A stretch of DNA of 64,000 nt from Hymenoscyphus infarciens (lineage: Eukaryota > Ascomycota > Leotiomycetes > Helotiales > Helotiaceae), in assembly GCA_001414345.1 (NCBI GenBank), contig LLCB01000284.1:1-64000 (forward strand), written 5' to 3'. Under the pieces are notes generated by a model. The model saw nothing but the letters and a program-made list of their open reading frames with translations, ran no database searches and had not been told where the DNA came from. Position 1 is the stretch's first letter. Each line of letters starts with the position of its first letter. Below, one piece after another: positions 35,393-47,102 of this stretch. A program made the position numbers and the translations under genes.

Positions 35393-36483
35393 TATGTATT
35401 TTTTGAGTTGAAAACGCTCTAAGAAGCTTAAAATATAAAGGTAAAAACTCTTCTATATATAGAGAGAAATCAGGTTACGTAATACCTCTATAGCGATTAT
35501 AGAAGCTATATCGGGAGTATAGAATAAGCAAAGTAAGGTTAAAATAGATACTTGATTCCTTAGAACTATAGAGAAGAGTATAAGACTTTAAATACTATAC
35601 TTCTCGCTTAAAAGATAGAGGTTATTAGATAATCCTTTGTCTAATCTATCTTTGTCTTATAATAATCTCTTTTTCTATAATATACCTCTTAAGTCTAGGA
35701 AAGTAATAGCTTCCTAGGCTTATAACCTAAGCTAGATTATAAAAGACCTCTTAACTAATAGCTCTATAATTCCTATATCTTAGTATAATACTTAGAAGTG
35801 CTTTCCTTTATAGTTATTCTATTAGCGGTTCTAGTATTCTTAAGTAGATTCTCACTTCTTAATTCTATCTAACTTCTATTTCTTATACTCTAGCGTCTAG
35901 TAACTATAGCTCTAGCTCTAGCGTAATAGTGAAGCGAGTAGCGTTCGTATAAGTAGTAGCTATTAGCTAGCGTTATATATATATACTAGCTTCGTAGAGT
36001 ACTAGGCTTCTAAATCGAATAAGATAAGGTTCGGTTATAAGATATCTCTTAGAATAGCTAGCTAATACTAGGCTTCGTAAGCTTTTTAAAAGTAAGCTAT
36101 TAAATTATTATTACTATAGTCGGTTAGTAGCTAGCTAGTTACTAAGCTTTTACTAGCTAGCTACTAGACTTTTACTAGCTCGTTACTAGACTTTTTAACA
36201 CTCGATACTCTCTCTCGAAGAACTTAGATAAGCTTATATCTTACTCGTTTAAGGCTCGTCGACGTCGGGTATTAATATACTAGCTAACGACTATTAAAGA
36301 AGCGTTTTCTAAATATAAAGTAATATTAATTATAGTATAGTAAATATATTATAGTATTATAGTTACTAGACAGAGCTTATAACTATTATATATTTTTTAA
36401 GTTAAAAACGCTCTAAGAAGCTTAAATTTAGAAGATAAAAACTCTACTATATATATAGAGAAATCGGGTTACGTAATACCTCT
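35393..36483 (+). mobile_element. Short element with 97-bp terminal direct repeats (copy 1)
   Basis: Direct repeats at 35393-35489 and 36387-36483, both 97 bp, share TTGAAAACGCTCTAAGAAGC / TTAAAAACGCTCTAAGAAGC and GGTTACGTAATACCTCT with mostly RIP-type differences. The roughly 900-bp interior has no transposase or reverse transcriptase trace. It contains AAGTCTAGGAAAG..CTAGGCTTATAA and TAGCGTCTAGTAAC..AGCTCTAGC, both found again at 55239-56001. The layout fits a miniature LTR (TRIM-like) element; no target duplication could be confirmed. Confidence 0.6.
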
Positions 36484-37760
36484 TTTTCTATAATAATTCT
36501 ATAGTAAAATAGAATAGAGTATAAGATAAGCTCTCTTCTTATATAGTAATAGATTCTAAGAATAATTATAATATAAGTATTTAAAGAGTTATTATAAAAA
36601 TAAGTTTTTAAGTAAATAGCTCTTATTTAAATCTAACTTTATTAGACTAGATATTTAAAAAGAGATTTTATTATAAATATCTACTACTAAAAAAACTAAA
36701 AAATATATAAAAAACTAAATTTAATCTTAGAGAATATATAATTAGCTAAGTAGATATCTTATAAGTATTAATAAAAGAGACTTCTATAAATAAATTAGAT
36801 ATTTATCTAGCGATCTAAGAAGAGGTCTTAGATTAAGAGAGTAGTTATTAAGATACTAAGAAACTCAATTAATATATTAAAACTAAATTTATATTTAGTA
36901 GTAAAGGTATTACTATAAGATCTTAGACTCTTATAGAAAAAAAAATATATTAATTAAATATTCTTTCTTAATTTAGTTAGTTTATCTTACTATAGTAGAT
37001 AGAAGTAACGATTCTTCTTTTATAGAGCTAAAGAACTAGAATAAAATAAAATACTATTTACGCTTTTTCTTTATAGATTATATATTCTAGGTTATCTATA
37101 GCTTTAGAGAATATATTACAGATCTACGAGAACTTATAAACGTGTTATAGTAGATAGATTAATATTATTATTTTAGTACTAGATTTAGTAAAGTTACTAT
37201 TACTAAAATACTACTATTACTATAAATATCTCTGTTTTTTACTTATATTAAGCTCTTTAAAGCTTAAATTTACTCTCTTAACTAGAGTTTACGTTTATAA
37301 GTACTCTAGACTTTTAATAATAAGATAGAGATTAATATAGATAAGTATATAAATACTAATATTCTTATCTTATATAATAAAGAACACTTACTTTTGTAAA
37401 GACTCTCTATTTAATTCTATCTCTCTATTTAATTCTCTCTTATTTCTATAATTCACCTACTCTCTACTACTAGTCTCTAATCCTAGCTATCTAAGAAACC
37501 TATCTAATAACTCTCTTAACTCTCTTATTATAGAAAAATAAAACGAGTTTAGATATATTCTCCTCGTAGTCTATCTCTTATCTCTTATATCTTATTATAA
37601 CTTATATAATACTCTTCCTTCTTCTAAAGACCTTAACTCTATAAACTAAGGAAAGACTCTCTTCTCTATAATAGAAAAGTTATAAGAAGATTTCTTTCCT
37701 CTAAACCTCTAAACTTTCTTAATAGCACTTCTAACTTCGAGGGTAAGTAAATCCAGCTTC
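36484..37760. repeat. A/T-rich unassigned part of block 2
   Basis: RIP-like texture and stops in all frames. No terminal repeats or coding motifs were recognised. Confidence 0.5.
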
Positions 37761-37835
37761 AATAACACTCTTCCTTTTAATAATAGCAAAAAACCTCTCT
37801 CTACTCTATCTTCTAAAGAACTGACTACCTACTCA

Positions 37836-38194
37836 CCTATCTATCCATCTATCCCTCTATCCATCCATCTCTCTATCTATCCATCCCTCTAGACCTCTCA
37901 AGAAAGAGAAGTAGAAAAATTGAAGAAAGAAAAAAAAAAGAAATCCGCTAATATACTCCTTACCACAACTTATATCCCTCCTCACTATAGAAAAAAAAAA
38001 CATTCCTCGATACTGTATAGCGAAATCCAACACTATATGTTATAGCAAAGTATGTTGCCCCACCTCAACCTCAAACTCAACCTCAACCTCAACCACAACC
38101 GTAGGACCATAGTAGAACATTGAACATCAAACCCTAAACATTAAACGTTAAACGTTAAACAAGGTCGTTATTAAACTAAACTCATAGATAACCA

Positions 38195-38229
<35 letters not shown>

Positions 38230-38310
38230 CTATTCTATATACTAATTAGGTCTTGTTTCTTATTTCCTGTTTCCTGTTTCCTATTTTCTGTTTCGTCTTT
38301 CCTGTTTCCT
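37836..38310. repeat. Cluster of simple repeats
   Basis: Several tandem repeats follow each other: CTAT/CCAT units (37836-37895), CCTCAA units (about 38057-38098), TTAAACG-like units (38130-38160), ACCACG units (38196-38230) and TTTCCTG-like units (38255-38310). No gene is present; the segment links the A/T block to the carnitine acetyltransferase gene's 3' side. Confidence 0.75.
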
Positions 38311-38713
38311 ATTTTATCTATATATATATACTCCTCGAAGGCTACTCAGGTTAAATAAGAAGAATAAGAAGAACAGGTGAGTAGTCAGTCGACTTTTCTT
38401 CGATAGAGGCCTTCGAGGGAGGTGATAGAAACTTAAGATAGGATTCACTTTACACTTATTTCCCTCTCTAAAAGAAAAGTAGCAAGGGGAAAAGGAAAGG
38501 TGGAAGCGGGGCAAGTAAAGGTATGACGTAGTATAATAAAACAACACGGTCTCGCAAGGAAAACCACACTCTATTTCTTACAATAACCAAAAAAAAGTTC
38601 GCTCTCATAAAAACCCCAAGTCATAAAAATGGTATCGTATCAAGCCCCCCCCTACACCCATACATCCATCCTACCTTTACCCCCGCATCAATCTCACACC
38701 CCATTCACAAAAA

Positions 38714-41411
38714 TCAATACTCACTCAACCTCAACTTCTTCCCAATCTCCCTTCGTCCCCCCTGCACCCCCTTCGCCCCATCATCCCCCCCTTTCTCCCC
38801 ACCCCTCGCCTTCAGCGCCTGCAACAGCATGCCCGCATCAAAAAACCCATCTGTACGCGCGCGCAAAAGACACTCATCAGCCTCGTTCCAAAAGACTTCG
38901 ATGACACTGGAGAACAGGTACTCACAACCACCAAGCGTATCATCCTCCTCGCTTTCCCCCTTTTCCTCCTCCTTGACATCCTCTTCCATCCCGCTCGTCA
39001 AGGTGCTCGCCGATTTGATCACCCGTCCTCGACTCTTTAACCTACTCCCCGCCTTGGGTCGGTTGGCGGAAGCTTCTCGCGCACGGGACGCCTTGGGTGA
39101 GGTAGCTCGCCTCTGCGTCGTTCGGAGAATACGTCGGATCTCGAGGAGGTATGACTCCAAAGCGTCCACAAATCGTTTAGTCTGTCGATGTTTACTAGAA
39201 GCACAAATACTGATCCCCTCATCCTTGATGATATATCCAATCCCAAAGCCATCTCCCGTCGTCGGCCCGAACCCAAAATGTCTCAAGCTCGGATTTCCGC
39301 AATTCGAAGTACTCAAAATAGTGTTATTTAATTTATCCCATCCCCCATCCGAAAAGAGGTTTGGCATTTGGGAGTGATGGTTCCTCGGTGTGGGCGAGGA
39401 ATTATTTCGTAATCGATGTTGAGGAAGTCGAACGGAGTGGGCTTCCAAGTCTTCGTTGCTGAGGACGGAGTTATTGCTTGGGGAACCAACTATGGAGGAG
39501 GGATCTCGCTCTGAACCGCCTTCGATGGGGCTGGAGTAGCCGTTGGAACTTAGACCGTTGGAACTTGCTGCTTCGGCTCCGTCGTCGTCTAGGGCTTTTT
39601 GCCAAACGCTGAAGAGGGCGTAGAGATGACGATCGCAACCTTGAGCTTTAGCGCATTCCCGGGTATTCGCAACGTGCTTCTGGCAAGCTTTCTTGAGAGC
39701 ATCGACTTTTTGTTGTGGTGGGACTTCGCCCCAGAATGTCTGGACGAAGTCAACGGATTCTGGTGTTACAGAACGAACAGCTTCCGTCCGCCCATGAAGA
39801 TACACCTTTGTCATGGCAGGCTCGTATGTACATTCCACCCTCCCATATAACCCATAATACGCAGCCTGGAAAGCCATCTGCACAAACGCGTCAGGTGAGA
39901 AACCCATCGAAGTCATGAAATTCTTTCCATAATGCGCAAAGTCGAGAGTTTGAAACTCATTTTGCTGGATCAAATCAGCGAGACGGGTTTCTGCGAATCG
40001 TAAAGCAATTCCAAGTTCCGGAACCATGTCCCATTCTAATTTATGGGGTGTGGTACTGACATCCCCGAAGCTGGCTGGATCGCGTTTCGATGGATCGGGA
40101 CTTGTTGATGCCCATAAACTAGGTGCTTGTCCATTGATCGTCCGAGCGAAACGAAGAATAGTATCCGTGTAAACATCGCTGGCGAACCGTAAAACAGTGT
40201 GGCCGTCAACACCCGTGTGTTCAAAATTGATTCCCGCGCTGCCATTCTTGCAAACAATAATTTGTAATTTGTCGTACCATCGGTTGGTGCAGGTACCGAC
40301 TTGAACCCCCTTTTCGACAAGACTGGTTCCGCAAAGCATGTTCTGACATAGCTCAGCGCCGGAGGCTGGTTCGGTGTAATCAAGACAGAGGATGAACAAG
40401 GCAGAGTCGACTATTCCCAGACAATCTGCATTGTTTGACCCCTCATCTCTCGTCATGACGTCTCTCAATCCAGACCAAATCTTTCGGTTCTCGGTACTGA
40501 GAACACCCAAAGCACCCTTGGCTGCTTCTTGAATGGGTGTTTGTTGAGCATCGTCAACAATCGTTTGAAGGTTCAGAGACAAATCTTTCTCCGTCATGAT
40601 AAGATCGGAATTGTCATCCAGTACATCGAACCAATAGAACTGGCCATGGCAAAGAACCACGACATGCCTTGCATCAGGATCTTGACCGATATGACAGCCA
40701 TTCTCAGTGGGTACGCGAGCAGTGCCAAATAGTCTCGAGTATTGATACATGCACAGTGGTGTACCTCTAACAGAATCCGGGGGCAATTCCTCCCTTCTTA
40801 CTGCGCGCACAAATGAAAGTGCAGATACGACAAGGGAAGCGGCTCGGGTGACTTGATTATTCCTCGCAGGGGTGGGATCATCCTCAAGTAGGAAGAATGG
40901 ATTGAGATTGAGGACGACGGGGTTGTCAAAGTTGAGATAAGAATCGTACCCTAGAACGAGTTAGTCACATCCTGTCTTCTTATATCGAACACGTACAGAA
41001 TTGCTCGATGTAACTTGTCTTTCCGGTAGCATATTTCTTCAGCTTCTCCTGCAACTCCGGTCCTTCACTCTTCAGAAATTCATCTACCGCTTGCTGACTC
41101 TCGGCGTGCTCTCGCGGTGACTGTAATGGTTTGAGGGCGGCCAGATATCTTGTCATGCTGTGTTCCAACTCGGGGATGGGTAGCTTAGGAAGCTTATCCT
41201 GTGCTGCAAAAGTGATGCCCTGTTTGAAATGTGGCTGATTGCCTGCTAAAGGATCCTTTTCATCTTTCGTGAAGCCATCGCTGACCGTTTTGGCCTTTTC
41301 CAGTGATCGACCATTCTCCGATGCCATTTTGGGGTGACCTGGCTCGGCAAGAGATTCATTCAAGGATTTGGGCATGGTAAAAATACGAACTGAGGTGGTA
41401 GAGGACGGCAT
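38714..41411 (-). CDS. Carnitine O-acetyltransferase, cytosolic Yat/FacC-type
   Basis: Transfers acetyl groups between CoA and carnitine, letting acetyl units move between cytosol, peroxisome and mitochondrion during growth on acetate or fatty acids. There are two exons, 40997-41411 and 38714-40950. The intron 40951-40996 (GTACGT..TCTAG) joins SYIEQF to WYDSYLNFDNPVVLNLNPF, giving 883 residues. The N-terminal family block LPKLPIPELEHSMTRYL starts at about 78. The catalytic His is about residue 383 in NFEHTGVDGH. Other conserved blocks are YGRVECTYEPAMTKVYLHGR, ESVDFVQTF and GFGIGYIIKDEGISICASS. Two low-complexity inserts (SSNGLSSNGYSSP; a Lys/Arg/Glu-rich stretch near the C-terminus) explain the length, close to yeast Yat2 rather than Cat2. 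No N-terminal mitochondrial signal or C-terminal SKL-type peroxisomal signal is seen (ends LSEY), so a cytosolic place is inferred. Confidence 0.9.
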
Positions 41412-43320
41412 GATGAATCAGCTTGCTGTCTTAAAATATCTTAAGCGTATAAAGGGGAAATAGAGGTGCCGATATTTAAACCGCGCAAAGCTGTACGGTA
41501 AAAATAGTGGCAGTCTTGAAGAAAATAGGACGGCATGCCCACTGGAGGAAAGGGTGAGAGGGAAGAGAAGAGGTGTTTAGGAAGGAAGAAGTAGACAACT
41601 GAATTTCACCGTCTCCTGTAGCCGGGAGCCTTGGTTATATCTGGGGAGAGCCGACGAGACGAGAGATACAAAGTATAGTGGGGGGCAATCCCCGCATGAT
41701 CTATCCGTGTACCAAACGGCCGGGGGGAAGACACGCTCACAATGGAACTCTGAGATGACACCGGGCAGAAGGCGTATCGTGTCGTATCGTATCGTATCGT
41801 ATCGTATCGCATTGCAGAGGAGAAAGCAACTCCTCTCATACACTAGTTTGGGAAGGAGTGCCGAAGGCATGTCCGTCCACTCGAGAGCAGTCTCCGCAGC
41901 ACCGAATTTGATTTGATATCTTGGCTAAGGTAGTGCACGCCGCCAGACAACGTGACAGGAAGTGTATGGAACATACCTGGGAACGTTATGGGTAATGTCA
42001 GCACAATATGTTCGTTTATATCGTGCTCACAAACAATTCCAGGTTCTCTCTGCCGGGGGAATGATTTCCCGGAAAGGCGAGGCGAGAGCGCAGAGGCCGA
42101 GGCGAGAGATGGTTTGCTGAGGAGGGGAGGTAGTGCTGGGATGGGATGGGATGGGGGTACGGAGGTACGGAGGTTCAGAGGTTCAGAGAGTGAGTACGAG
42201 TAAGTACGAGTAAGTACGCCTGTCCAGATTCGGAAAAAAAGAGCCGACGGGAGCTGGGATGAGAGGGACTATCAGAACATGTGAAAGGGCGTCGTCTACA
42301 GCCGGCGAGAAATGTTGATTTCTGAGCGGGCAGCAGCACAGCAGCAGCAGAAAAGGGGAACCGTGATTAGCTTCAATTGCTTGGGCTCAGACGACTTACG
42401 AGCAGCAGCTGGACGGGAGTGGTGGTAGGCCCGCTTGTCCGGACCAGAGGATGTGGATGTGCCTTGATGCGTGCACGTGCACCTTGACAGCCGCGACTTT
42501 GCCTTTGCCTTCACGATGCGACGGATCGAAGGAACAACGGCGCACGCAGATAGGCTGGCGATGAGAGAAGGTCGGGATGGACTTGGTGCGCGACTTCTTG
42601 GGAATCTTGAGTTCTTCCGTGCTAAGTGATGAGTACAAGGTAACAAGCTTTGGTCACAGAGAGGAAGGTAGGTAGGTTACCTTGGCTTGGGTGCTTTGCT
42701 GGGCTTTGCTTTGCTTTGCTTCGCCGGGCACAACCACGACGAAGATCCGAACTCCGGATGGGATGGGGGGTAGCAGGTCACTATTCTGTATTGCCGTACG
42801 GTGACTCGAGGTCGAGGAGAGACGCGTTGGTGGGTTGTCGGCCAGCGGGGCGCAATGTAATATATAGCAGTAGCAATCTGAAAGCAATCTTCGTCCACGC
42901 GACACCTACAGAGGCGAGGCGAGGCTTGACTTGGCTGGGGCTAGAAAGGAAGGGTCACTGGGCACAAAGAAGAGGCGTATCAGGTTGGATTCTCTGTTAG
43001 TCATATTAGTCATCCGATTTGACCGATGAGAGAGTCAAGTCTGACTGCTTGCGTGAGTATTAGTATTAGATTAGGTCGAGGTATAATAATAATGATAATA
43101 CACCACTATTTTTGGAACACAAAAATCAAATGGAAGGCGGAACATGGGGAACCTTAAGCACGTGTCAGAAGCGGAGTCTCGGCTCGGACCGAAATCGGGG
43201 CCCGATAACGGACATATAAGAGCGAAACCGGGGCTTGATCGGGCCGAGGGCTGAGTTTCCCCGGTTCCAAGCTCACTTGATTTTCTCTTACTCTTATTAG
43301 CTGGAGCAATTTCAAGCTCG
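41412..43320. promoter_or_regulatory. Long upstream region of the carnitine acetyltransferase gene
   Basis: About 1.9 kb of normal to G/C-rich sequence with many short tandem repeats (GTATC units at 41778-41808; GGGAT at about 42137-42155; AAGTACGAGT at about 42190-42220). Open frames lack protein-like features. It presumably holds the promoter and 5' UTR. The last 150 bp before the A/T block are G/C-rich (CGGGGCCCGATAACGG, then ACATATAAGAG with a TATA-like core) and might be a fragment of another repeat. Confidence 0.4.
41778..41808. repeat. GTATC pentanucleotide repeat
   Basis: About six tandem copies of TCGTA/GTATC, roughly 370 bp upstream of the carnitine acetyltransferase start codon. 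Confidence 0.8.
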
Positions 43321-43714
43321 ACATCTAGCTAGATACTAATCAGCGTTACTAAGTAATTGTCTTAGAGGTTTGTCTACTTCAAGTAGGTCTACGAAGTATC
43401 TACTTAATTAGAGAGCCTAGATCTATTAGTAAGTAATACTAATATTAGAGAAGAAAAAAGTACTTATTTTAGTATTTATAATAACTATCTAATTTAGAAA
43501 AAGATAATTATTCTCTACTTATATAAGAAAGTAGATTCTAATTATCTTTTACTTAATACTTCTTCTAAATTATTTAACTAAGTTAGTTATTAATTTATTA
43601 TATATTAAAAAAATCTATTTATATATAATAATAACTCTATATATTAAGTCTATATAATAAAGATAGAACTAAAAAGAGAAGAAAGTCGAGACTTATCTCT
43701 ATATATATATATAT

Positions 43715-43884
43715 TATTAGTATACTTAGAAGTAAGTGACTATTCAGGTTAGTATACGTGGGAACACGTGACCTTCTCGCTTAAGAACTATTTAGATAGA
43801 CATCGTAGCTAGCTTTACTCGATATATATAAACGAATATATAACTCTTTTTATATCGCTTTTATAACTATAAGTTTTACTAATA
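43715..43884 (+). repeat. Left LTR (170 bp) of the copia-type element
   Basis: Starts TATTAGTATACTTAG and ends TACTAATA, as expected if RIP changed the usual TG..CA ends. It contains a TATA-like TATATAAACG and a pair of ACGTG motifs (ACGTGGGAACACGTG). The right copy has exactly the same length. Confidence 0.85.
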
Positions 43885-43942
43885 CTAATTACTAATTAGT
43901 AGACGTATAGATTAGATACTTAGTTACTTTATATATTTCTAC

Positions 43943-45117
43943 TTTTTTTTTTTTTTTTTATATTTAAATAGTCTTTTTAGCTACCTAAAGCCAGCGCTAT
44001 ATAAACGTACTATTTATAGAGTTTTATCTAAAAGTAGCTTATATACTCCTTAGAGTATCTATTACTAAGCCTACTATATATATATACTTCTACGCTTCTA
44101 GCTTTATATCCTAGTAATAGCTTAGTATCTTCTTCTATTTTCTCTATTCTAATTCGAATTTAATATTTTTAGTTATTTTTATAGATAACTAATTTAGTAC
44201 TTTATAATAGCTCTTATAAAAAGGGCTTAGTTAGCTCTCCTCTATATAAGACTAATAATAATCGTCTTCTAGTATACTATCTTATATAAAACTATTCTCT
44301 AATATATCTCTAACCTAAGTTTCCTAGTTCTATCTTCTATTCTCTCTACTCTACGGTCCTATACCTTCTAAGAGGTATTTCACTACTTTATCTAAGAGCT
44401 ACTAAACACGCTTTAAATATCTACTAATATAAATAGTAGAGAATTAGTTCTCTATAACTAACTAGAGAATCGGTTCTCTACTCTATAGTCTTATACCTTT
44501 TAAGAGGTATTTCACTACTTTATTAAAGTACTATAGAACATACTTTAAATATTCTAATATAAATAGTAGAGAGTCTATTATCTAGTTATAAAAACCCCTC
44601 TATATTTATACTCTTATTTATACTATCTAGGCCTCTTCTAATTACTCTATTACTATTACTAGAGGTCCTTTACCTCTTCTAGTAATTCTCTTAACTTAAA
44701 TATAGTATATACTAACTATATAGAATAACTATTATAAGTATTACCTCTAATCTTAGATTAGTATATAGCCCTCGCCTTCTTAAAGTTATATATAATTCCG
44801 TAGTATATCTAGAGTAGAAGTCCTATAAAATCGACTTTAAGAGCTTTCTTAATCAGTTCGTTTTAGTAGTTTATAGATGCTACTATCTAGTAAATAAGCT
44901 ATATAGGTCTTTTTTATTAAAATCTAGTATATTGCTATATATAACGTAGCTTCTTCGTAGAAGGTTAAGAAGCTAAAAACTCTAATAGTTATAAAAAGAG
45001 ATATCGCTACGTCGCCTTTTTAACTTAAACTTAGCTCTATAGACAGTTCTAGAGGCGAAATAGAACTGCTAGAGATTCGTAGAATACACCGCGTATAGGT
45101 GTTAAGTCTTCGTATTC
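43943..45117 (-). mobile_element. Poly(A)-tailed 1.2-kb element, copy 1
   Basis: Plus-strand order is a run of 17 T (43943-43959), then the element in reverse, ending AAGTCTTCGTATTC. It is flanked by a 13-bp direct duplication TATATATTTCTAC (43930-43942 and 45118-45130). Its reverse complement matches 50822-52032 along its length, with mostly C/T and G/A differences. The tail and duplication length point to target-primed retrotransposition. No long reading frame was found. It sits 58 bp inside the left LTR of the copia element. Confidence 0.8.
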
Positions 45118-45960
45118 TATATATTTCTACTACGAGTATACTTATATAAAAGTAAACTAGATATTACTAGTAAACTCCTCTTTATAGATCGTAGTTTCTT
45201 CTATTATTTAACTCTTTAATAATATATTATAAACGCTTCTTAATATAAGAAGCGCTAATTATAAATACTAATCTTCTTTTATCTACTAAGATAATTTATA
45301 CTCTCTAAGATACTTATTTACTTAAAACCTAATATCTCTTTTATCTATAACCTATTAAGTAAAGTTTAAATAGACTTTTAATAATATCTATAATATAATA
45401 GATATACTAATACTAATTCTAATAACTTTAGAAGCTTTAACTTCGATAATAAAATAAGTACTAGACCTAGTACTAAAGCTAAAGTTAATATAGATAGAAG
45501 AGATAATATATACTACTAAATAAGAAGAAAAGTATACTAAAGAATAAAACGAAGACCTTCTTTTTTAGAACGAATTTTAAGTCAACTTTAAGAGATAGAA
45601 CTAGAATAAACTCACTAAGATCTACTAATCTATAAAGACTAAGTTATAATAAATACTTTATAGAAGCGATATATAGATTAAGATAGATAGATATAAAATA
45701 CTTATATTCTAAGTACTATATAATACTACTACTAAAGTTAACTAAACTAAATAGTTAGACGAAGAATTAAAAGCTATTATATTAGAAGAAGCTAGTATTA
45801 AAGTCTTTAGATTCTATTATAAATATATAGAGGAATATATTAAAAGATAATAAAAGTAATAGTAATAATAACTCTAATAATAATAACTTTTAGCTAAAAA
45901 TATTACTTAAAATACTCGATCTAAGATAAAGACTAGAGACGACGCTTTATAAGCATCTAC

Positions 45961-45998
<38 letters not shown>

Positions 45999-47102
45999 TA
46001 ATATCTTTAATAACTTTAATCTTATTAACTAAAAAGAAAGATTTAAATAATCTAGTATAATCTCTAATCTAATCTCTAAGTCTACTAAAAGATAACTATA
46101 TCTCTTTCTTTATATTATACTAATTTAATAATAATACTATTACTAATAACTTTAATAACTCTACTAGATATTTAGAACACAGTTAGTAATAAGATAATCC
46201 TAGTAGAAGTCTACTAGTATAAATAAATATAATATATTTTAAACTAAATTTAACTCTACGAGATTCTTAAAGAGGTTAAGATTACTCTTATAAATTAAGC
46301 ACTCTTATAAAAGTATAGAAGAATAACTAAAAGTATAGTAGAAAAGAGAATAACTTTAGAATTAAAGTTATAATATTTAAGAATATATATAAGAGAAGTA
46401 GTATTCTACTAATAATTTACTCTCTTATCTTCTCTATAATACTAAAAGATAATACTTCTAATTACTTTTATAATATACTATTTAGTAAGTATAGTAATTA
46501 ATCTTTTAAAATTTTAACTCTAGCTATATAATAATACTTCGAAAATAAGCTTTATAAAAGAGGCTAATTATTAGAGTAGAATAGTATTAATTTATAAGAT
46601 ATAATATTAGTATTAGAAGTATCTTTATTAAAGTCTTTTAAGAATATACTATTAAGACCTAATTTACTAAGATTTTCTCTCTTTATAGACTTTCGTACTA
46701 AAAGTCAGTTTTTAATTTTAGTATATAAAAAGGTTCTAGATTATACTATTATAATATTAACCTTACTCTAAGACTTATTAATTTCTACTACTATTACTCT
46801 CCTTCGAAGTTTAATTTAACTCTATATAAAAGTCTATCTAGAAACAGTTATAAATAAAACTTTAATAACTAAAAGATACTTCTATAAGAGTAGATAATAT
46901 AGTATAAATAAATTTAGTAATATAGATTAATATAAGAAGAAGAGAACATATTATATATATAGAAAGAACGACTATTTATCTTAAGATTAAAGTTAAGAAG
47001 AGTAAGACTATTACTTTACTAAATAGACTAATAAGAATTCTAGATACTTTAAAGGTAAGTAAGATAGAGATACTAGAAAGGTATATAATATAAATATAGT
47101 AT

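Noticed and set aside
38046..38100. CCTCAA tandem units as a possible telomere-like tract
   Set aside because: The fungal telomere unit is usually TTAGGG/CCCTAA; these units differ and lie amid several unrelated simple repeats.
42296..43000. Several open frames upstream of the carnitine acetyltransferase gene
   Set aside because: They are G/C-biased, repeat-rich, overlapping on both strands and lack splice sites or recognisable motifs.
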